Below, one piece after another: positions 6,426 to 9,532 of a stretch of 9,532 bases of DNA (its first letter is position 1; the number at the start of each line of letters is the position of its first letter). Source of the DNA: Candidatus Omnitrophota bacterium (GTDB lineage: Bacteria; Omnitrophota; Koll11; Gorgyraeales; Gorgyraeaceae); assembly GCA_018818505.1 (NCBI GenBank), contig JAHIRR010000201.1:1-9532 (forward strand), written 5' to 3'. The translations under genes and the position numbers were made by a program. The notes under the pieces are model-generated. The model worked only from the letters and a program-made list of their open reading frames with translations. It had not been told where the DNA came from and ran no database searches.

Positions 6426-6760
6426 ATTCTGCTTCTTGGAGCATCACCCCATAGACCTTCCAGGTTGTAAAACTCCCTTACTTCTTTTGTAAAAATATGT
6501 GCCGCGACATTATAGGCGTCTACGAGGACCCACTTCCCTTCCTGATACCCTTCGATACCAGAGAAAGATTCGTCTGCTTTTCGTAAACCCTCTTTTATAT
6601 TATCCGCGATTGTCTGGGCGCGTCTTGTTGAAGCGGCTGTCGCAATGATAAAGAAGTCTGTAATGTTGGATATCTTTTTCATATCCAACATCACTATGTC
6701 TTCTGCCTTCTTTGCCCTTGCGAGATCAACTACCAAGAGCCCCTTTTGTCTTGATGTCAC
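6374..6760 (-). CDS. rsfS: Ribosome silencing factor RsfS
   Basis: RsfS (Iojap/DUF143 family) binds ribosomal protein L14 on the large subunit and blocks subunit joining when nutrients fall. The 128 residues contain the whole domain: VVDLARAKKAEDIVMLDM, ITDFFIIATAASTRRAQTIA, EGYQEGKWVLVDAYNVAAHI, and FYNLEGLWGDAP at about 98-108. The family normally ends close to this point. Here a Lys/Arg-rich tail of about 18 residues (111-128) is encoded by the region overlapping the HD-GYP gene. The start is GTG (6758-6760), which gives the standard N-terminus and lies 21 bp after the DUF5679 stop; GGAA upstream is a weak ribosome site. A perfect 11 bp inverted repeat lies inside the gene. In many bacteria rsfS sits next to nadD; here one small gene and a promoter intervene. 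Confidence 0.95.
   Translation of the reverse strand: MTSRQKGLLVVDLARAKKAEDIVMLDMKKISNITDFFIIATAASTRRAQTIADNIKEGLRKADESFSGIEGYQEGKWVLVDAYNVAAHIFTKEVREFYNLEGLWGDAPRSRICQKKKKTRSKKTSKRK
6663..6691. repeat. Perfect 11 bp inverted repeat within rsfS
   Basis: ATGTTGGATAT (6663-6673) and ATATCCAACAT (6681-6691) are exact reverse complements with a 7-base loop. It encodes residues around MLDMKKISN of RsfS, a normal part of the domain, so it may be chance or an mRNA hairpin and not an insertion. Confidence 0.7.
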
Positions 6761-6781
6761 GTATTATTCCGGGTTAAGTCG

Positions 6782-6928
6782 TTATTTGTTTCCTAAGATA
6801 CAGAACATGTTTGTGCTACATGAAGGGCATTTCCCCTTCATGGCCTTCCTGCCATTCTTCATAGTAACTTCCTTTGCATCATTCATTTCCTTCTTTGCCT
6901 TGCATTTTACACAATAACCTTGGGCCAT
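6782..6928 (-). CDS. DUF5679 family zinc-ribbon protein, 48 residues
   Basis: Small protein beginning MAQGYCVKCKAKKEMNDAKE. It carries two CxxC pairs (C6/C9 and C34/C37), which should bind one zinc, plus a further cysteine C43. The middle is basic (EVTMKNGRKAMKGKCPSC). This matches my recollection of the DUF5679 family, found in candidate phyla and Chloroflexi and of unknown function; the look is that of a ribosome- or nucleic-acid-associated zinc ribbon, but that is inference. The ATG at 6928 has an excellent Shine-Dalgarno, AGGAGGTG, and lies about 25 bp after the expected start point of a strong promoter, so this is the first gene of the unit. It precedes rsfS by 21 bp. Confidence 0.88.
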   Translation of the reverse strand: MAQGYCVKCKAKKEMNDAKEVTMKNGRKAMKGKCPSCSTNMFCILGNK

Positions 6929-6932
6929 TAGG

Positions 6933-6940
6933 CACCTCCT
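6933..6940 (-). promoter_or_regulatory. Strong Shine-Dalgarno of the DUF5679 gene
   Basis: AGGAGGTG lies 4 bases before the ATG at 6928 and is nearly full-length complementary to the 16S anti-SD. It fixes the start codon and suggests high expression. Confidence 0.85.
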
Positions 6941-6961
6941 CTTGTTAGTAAATTCGCCATA

Positions 6962-6990
6962 ACTTTAACACACTATCGCACGATTGTCAA
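6962..6990 (-). promoter_or_regulatory. Sigma-70-type promoter for the DUF5679-rsfS-...-pdxA unit
   Basis: A perfect -35 TTGACA (6985-6990), a 17-base spacer and -10 TAAAGT (6962-6967) read leftward. The start point would fall near 6955, giving a leader of about 25 bases that holds the Shine-Dalgarno. The -35 box overlaps the nadD stop codon. No terminator is seen between nadD and this promoter, so some read-through from lpdA-nadD is likely. Confidence 0.75.
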
Positions 6991-7565
6991 GGTCTAGCTT
7001 GATACAGCCCGCACTTTTCTATATAATCCCTCACCCTTGCAGGCACCAGCCTTGTTATTGATTGATGACTCTTTATCCTGCTGCGTATATCGCTGGATGA
7101 GACATCTTTCGCATTGATATGGAGAGTTAGAAAGCGAGGGTCTATATTCCTCATACTAAACCCCGGCCTTTTGACTACTACAAATGTGCACAGCTTCAAA
7201 ATCTCATCTGTAGCTCTCCATTTATTAATATCCTTCAATGAATCAGAGCCTGTTATAAAGAAAAGCTGTACTCTTTTTCCATAGCGCCTTTTGAGCTGCC
7301 TCAAGGTGTCCACTGAATAAGATGTACCCTTTCTCTTCAGCTCAATGTCTGATAATTCGAATTTCTTTGAACGGGCTATGGCCAGCTTTACCATATTATA
7401 TCTGTGGATTCCGCTTGAAATCTTTGTATCCGGCTTATGCGGCGGGATATATGTGGGGATAAATATGATCTTTTTTAGAGCAAGTCTCTTGCATAGCTCT
7501 CTTGCCAGATGGATATGGCCATTGTGAATAGGGTCAAATGTGCCGCCTAGGATACCGATGCGCAT
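6987..7565 (-). CDS. nadD: Nicotinate-nucleotide adenylyltransferase
   Basis: Transfers AMP from ATP to nicotinate mononucleotide, forming deamido-NAD in NAD synthesis; cytoplasmic. The 192 residues are of normal length. The nucleotidyltransferase signature GGTFDPIHNGH (7-17) carries the two ATP-binding histidines. IPPHKPD (40-46), FITGSDSL (103-110) and the ISSTxIR-type motif SSSDIRSRI (156-164) follow. The start ATG at 7563-7565 lies inside the end of lpdA (19 bp overlap), with GAGG about 10 bases upstream as ribosome site, so the two genes are co-transcribed and probably coupled. NadD supplies the NAD used by the neighbouring Lpd, but the pairing may be incidental. Confidence 0.96.
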   Translation of the reverse strand: MRIGILGGTFDPIHNGHIHLARELCKRLALKKIIFIPTYIPPHKPDTKISSGIHRYNMVKLAIARSKKFELSDIELKRKGTSYSVDTLRQLKRRYGKRVQLFFITGSDSLKDINKWRATDEILKLCTFVVVKRPGFSMRNIDPRFLTLHINAKDVSSSDIRSRIKSHQSITRLVPARVRDYIEKCGLYQARP

Positions 7566-8827
7566 TCTTGGATCGCCTCTGATAATGTGGGGTGGGCGTG
7601 TATTACACTTGCTAATTTCTTAGACGTGAGGCCAAATTGGACACACGGAGCGATCTCAGAGATAAGTTCAGTTACATGAGGCCCTATCATTTGAGCGCCC
7701 AATATCTTATCCGTTTTCGTATCAACGACTAATTTAATAAAACCTTCTGTCTCTCCTAAGACATGCGCCTTGCCAATGGCTGAAAATAGGAATTTCCTTG
7801 AGCGCGCACCTTCTGTCTGTTTTTGAGTCAGTCCTACGCTTGCTATTTCTGGATATGTGAAGATACAGCTTGGTATAACATTATAATTAATAGTAGATTT
7901 TTTGCCAGCCATGTGACTGACAGCGCAGAGAGCCTCTCTTGAGGCTACATGCGCCAGGAGGATTCCGCCTATAACATCACCTGCTGCGTAGATATTTTTA
8001 CTATTAGTTTTAAAGTCTTTATCTACCTTTATCCATCCCTTATTGTCCCTTATTACCCCTTCTAATCCCCCAGAACTAGGCACCCTGCCTACAGACACAA
8101 GAATCTTTTCTGCTAAAACCATAGACCCATTAGATAAAATAGCCTTTCCTTTATCCATCTTCTCAACCGTTGTCTTCGTAAACACCTTTATGCCTTTTTT
8201 CTTAAAGATCTGCTCGAGTTTCCTCGCGATTTCAGCATCCTCTGTTGGCAATATCTGTTCCATCATCTCTACGATAGTTACATCAGCGCCAAATGTCTTG
8301 AAAGTAGAAGCAAACTCACATCCTATTGCGCCGCCGCCAATTATCAGGATACTTTTCGGCACAGACTCTAATCCCAGCATATCTGTGCTAGAGAGAATTG
8401 TTTTCCCATCAAACTCCATGCCTGGCAATTGAAGCGGTGAGGACCCTGTTGCTATTAAAATATTCTTTGCATCTACTTTATCTATTTTTGCCTCGGCCTT
8501 TATGAGTTCTATCTTCTTTGCCTTAAAAAGCATCTCTATGCCAAAGGCAAGCTTTTTTACAACATTATCTTTTCTCTCTTGCGCCTTAGCAAAATCCAGC
8601 TCATAGCCATTTACATTAATACCAAACTCTGCTGAGCGCTGCACATTAGTCAAGACTGCGGCTGTAGCAGAAAGCGCCTTAGTAGGTATACATCCCCAAT
8701 TCAGGCAAACCCCACCCACAGCGTCTTTCTCATACACAGCCACCTTCATTCCAAGCCCTGCCGCCTCAACCGCAGCCGCATACCCCCCTGGCCCAGCCCC
8801 AATCACTGCAAGATCATATTTACTCAT
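7547..8827 (-). CDS. lpdA: Dihydrolipoamide dehydrogenase (E3 of 2-oxoacid dehydrogenase / glycine cleavage)
   Basis: FAD-dependent enzyme that reoxidises dihydrolipoyl groups with NAD+. With 426 residues it is 30-50 shorter than usual. It shows the FAD-binding GAGPGG (10-15), the redox disulfide in GGVCLNWGCIPTK (C41, C46), ATGSSP, the NAD-binding GGGAIGCEF (164-172), YAAGDVIG (280-287), TYPEIASVG (324-332) and the catalytic His-Glu pair in HPTLSE (H412, E417). The shortening lies mainly just before ATGS, where part of the beta-meander is missing, and near residue 225. All active-site residues remain. I chose ATG 8827; the frame stays open upstream to 8995 but runs through the transposon end and adds nothing family-like. 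No good Shine-Dalgarno is seen, only GGTG. Which E1/E2 partners it serves cannot be told, since none is in the window. Confidence 0.93.
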   Translation of the reverse strand: MSKYDLAVIGAGPGGYAAAVEAAGLGMKVAVYEKDAVGGVCLNWGCIPTKALSATAAVLTNVQRSAEFGINVNGYELDFAKAQERKDNVVKKLAFGIEMLFKAKKIELIKAEAKIDKVDAKNILIATGSSPLQLPGMEFDGKTILSSTDMLGLESVPKSILIIGGGAIGCEFASTFKTFGADVTIVEMMEQILPTEDAEIARKLEQIFKKKGIKVFTKTTVEKMDKGKAILSNGSMVLAEKILVSVGRVPSSGGLEGVIRDNKGWIKVDKDFKTNSKNIYAAGDVIGGILLAHVASREALCAVSHMAGKKSTINYNVIPSCIFTYPEIASVGLTQKQTEGARSRKFLFSAIGKAHVLGETEGFIKLVVDTKTDKILGAQMIGPHVTELISEIAPCVQFGLTSKKLASVIHAHPTLSEAIQECASVS

Positions 8828-8836
8828 AGTAACACC

Positions 8837-8865
8837 ATTATAATACAACCCCTTGGAGACGTCTA
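8837..8865 (-). promoter_or_regulatory. Possible lpdA promoter with the -35 box inside the transposon end
   Basis: -10 TATAAT (8837-8842) and -35 TAGACG (8860-8865) are separated by exactly 17 bases and read into lpdA. The -35 hexamer (4 of 6 matches to consensus) lies in the left terminal repeat of the element. The start point would be only 2-4 bases before the ATG, making a nearly leaderless mRNA, which fits the missing Shine-Dalgarno. Confidence 0.5.
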
Positions 8866-8914
8866 CCAGTTTGTTCGGGAAGCTGTCTTGAGTTTGTGAA
8901 GGAAGTTGTCTTTG
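8855..8914 (+). repeat. Left terminal inverted repeat of the RAYT element
   Basis: It is a 13 bp tip GGAGACGTCTACC (8855-8867) followed by two tandem units of 23 and 24 bp (8868-8890 and 8891-8914), both of the form AGTTTGT...GGAAG(C/T)TGTCTT. The tip contains the self-complementary AGACGTCT. Confidence 0.9.
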
Positions 8915-8966
8915 AAAAAAATAATTGAAAGAAAATACCCTCTGAGATGTGTCTGATATAGCAAGG

Positions 8967-8974
8967 GGAGGTGA
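8967..8974 (+). promoter_or_regulatory. Shine-Dalgarno of the transposase gene
   Basis: GGAGGTGA lies 5 bases before ATG 8980. The alternative in-frame GTG at 8971 is part of this site, so 8980 is the start. Confidence 0.85.
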
Positions 8975-8979
8975 TTTAT

Positions 8980-9465
8980 ATGCCAAGCGGACCAAGATTA
9001 CTCTTGGAAAATGTGTGTTATCATATTACATCAAGAGGCAATCAGAAACAAAAAACATTCATCGAAGATGAGGATTTTCAATATTACCTTGCAAAGCTAA
9101 GAAAGTATAAGTGTCAGTATGAGTTTTCATTGTACGCTCACTGCCTTATGCCTAACCATCCTCATTTACTGGGAGAGATAAAAAATCCCAAGGATTTATC
9201 AAGCTTCATGCATGCCCTGACCCGCTCTTACACAGCCTATTTCAACAAGAAATACAAAAAGGTAGGACATCTATGGCAGGGAAGGTTTCGGAGCAGAATA
9301 GTTACTAAAGATGAATACCTTATAAATTGCATTAATTATATTGAGCTCAATCCAGTAAGAGCAGAACTCGTCAAATCACCTATGGATTGGCCATATAGCA
9401 GTTATAGGGAAAGGGTTTTGGGTGCAGATAGAAAACATTCTATGTTGGACGATTTAGCTATATAG
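8980..9465 (+). CDS. REP-associated tyrosine transposase (Y1/HUH, IS200-like fold)
   Basis: Single-strand DNA nicking and joining enzyme of the TnpA-REP (RAYT) family; 161 residues. Visible signatures are CYHITSRGNQKQ (13-24), the HUH metal motif as LMPNHPHLL (56-64; H60 and H62 with proline between, where valine is usual), GHLWQGRFRSR (96-106), and YLINCINYIELNPVRAELV (113-131), which holds the candidate catalytic tyrosines Y113 and Y120, then WPYSSY (137-142). The gene is complete, with a strong Shine-Dalgarno, and is the only plus-strand gene here. It lies inside 60 bp inverted repeats. Most RAYTs are single-copy and act on dispersed palindromes elsewhere in the genome, so it could act on some palindromes in this window; that is inference. 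The proline in the HUH motif may matter for activity. Confidence 0.93.
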   Translation: MPSGPRLLLENVCYHITSRGNQKQKTFIEDEDFQYYLAKLRKYKCQYEFSLYAHCLMPNHPHLLGEIKNPKDLSSFMHALTRSYTAYFNKKYKKVGHLWQGRFRSRIVTKDEYLINCINYIELNPVRAELVKSPMDWPYSSYRERVLGADRKHSMLDDLAI

Positions 9466-9472
9466 GGACAGG

Positions 9473-9532
9473 CGAAGACAGCTTCCCGAACAAACTCAAG
9501 ACAGCTTCCCGATTGAGTTGGTAGACGTCTCC
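9473..9532 (-). repeat. Right terminal inverted repeat of the RAYT element
   Basis: Reverse complement of the left arm with 10 mismatches. Two tandem units (9473-9496 and 9497-9519), sharing TCGGGAAGCTGTCTT, precede the 13 bp tip GGTAGACGTCTCC (9520-9532), which is identical to the left tip. It begins 7 bp after the transposase stop codon and ends at the last base of the window. Confidence 0.9.

Larger units (their letters stand above)
8855..9532. mobile_element. RAYT transposon with 60 bp inverted terminal repeats
   Basis: A 678 bp unit consists of a left repeat (8855-8914), a Y1/HUH transposase gene on the plus strand (8980-9465) and a right repeat (9473-9532). The arms match at 50 of 60 positions in inverted orientation. 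The unit is inserted 27 bp upstream of lpdA. The right arm ends exactly at the window edge, so whether the element continues, and the junction itself, cannot be seen. Flanking of a REP-associated tyrosine transposase by inverted repeat units is known as a REPtron-like arrangement. Confidence 0.85.

Noticed and set aside
6929..6986. Riboswitch leader before the DUF5679 unit
   Set aside because: The leader is only about 25 bases from the predicted start point, too short for a known riboswitch.
8971..8979. GTG start for the transposase at 8971
   Set aside because: This GTG is part of the Shine-Dalgarno GGAGGTGA for the ATG at 8980.
8828..8995. N-terminal extension of Lpd upstream of ATG 8827
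   Set aside because: The open frame runs through the transposon end and into the transposase gene; family members start just before the GxGPGG motif.
8855..9532. CRISPR-like array from the repeated GGGAAGCTGTCTT units
   Set aside because: There are only two units per arm with no spacers, and the two arms are inverted around a transposase gene.

Overview
The window reads as chromosomal DNA of an uncultured Gram-negative-type bacterium with many intergenic palindromes. Ten protein genes are supported. Nine lie on the minus strand and form two transcription units; the tenth, a transposase, is on the plus strand at the right edge. A secreted SurA-like chaperone implies an outer membrane. The set of a DUF5679 zinc ribbon, RsfS, a GAF/HD-GYP protein, an ArgRS with a TVAH signature and compact housekeeping proteins, together with abundant small palindromes, is what I would expect of Candidatus Omnitrophota or a related PVC-side candidate phylum. 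That placement is an inference from gene content, not a search result.

Right part, read on the minus strand: a dihydrolipoamide dehydrogenase gene (lpdA, start 8827) overlaps nadD by 19 bp. A near-consensus sigma-70 promoter (TTGACA, 17 bp, TAAAGT) overlapping the nadD stop then opens a second, long unit: a 48-residue DUF5679 zinc ribbon, rsfS, a GAF/HD-GYP protein, argS, a shortened mfd, a surA-like PPIase and pdxA, which runs off the left edge. Spacing is mostly tight: 21 bp between the DUF5679 gene and rsfS, a 52 bp overlap of rsfS with the HD-GYP gene, and 1 bp between mfd and surA. The unit joins ribosome silencing, c-di-GMP turnover, tRNA charging, transcription-coupled repair, envelope protein folding and vitamin B6 synthesis.

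At the far right (8855 to 9532) a Y1/HUH REP-associated tyrosine transposase gene sits between 60 bp inverted terminal repeats. Each arm is a 13 bp tip plus two tandem units of about 23 bp. The window ends exactly at the outer end of the right arm. The left tip supplies a possible -35 box for lpdA.

The least ordinary content is of two kinds. First, several different palindromic elements sit at gene borders, and one is inserted in frame inside argS (52 bp, 21 bp perfect arms). Second, several conserved proteins are reduced. Mfd keeps the UvrA-binding domain, the RNA polymerase-interacting domain and the translocase, but has lost the other N-terminal domains and the autoinhibitory C-terminal domain; PdxA and Lpd are also shorter than usual. 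I found no rRNA, tRNA, CRISPR array, riboswitch or defence system, and no gene-free stretch longer than 300 bp.
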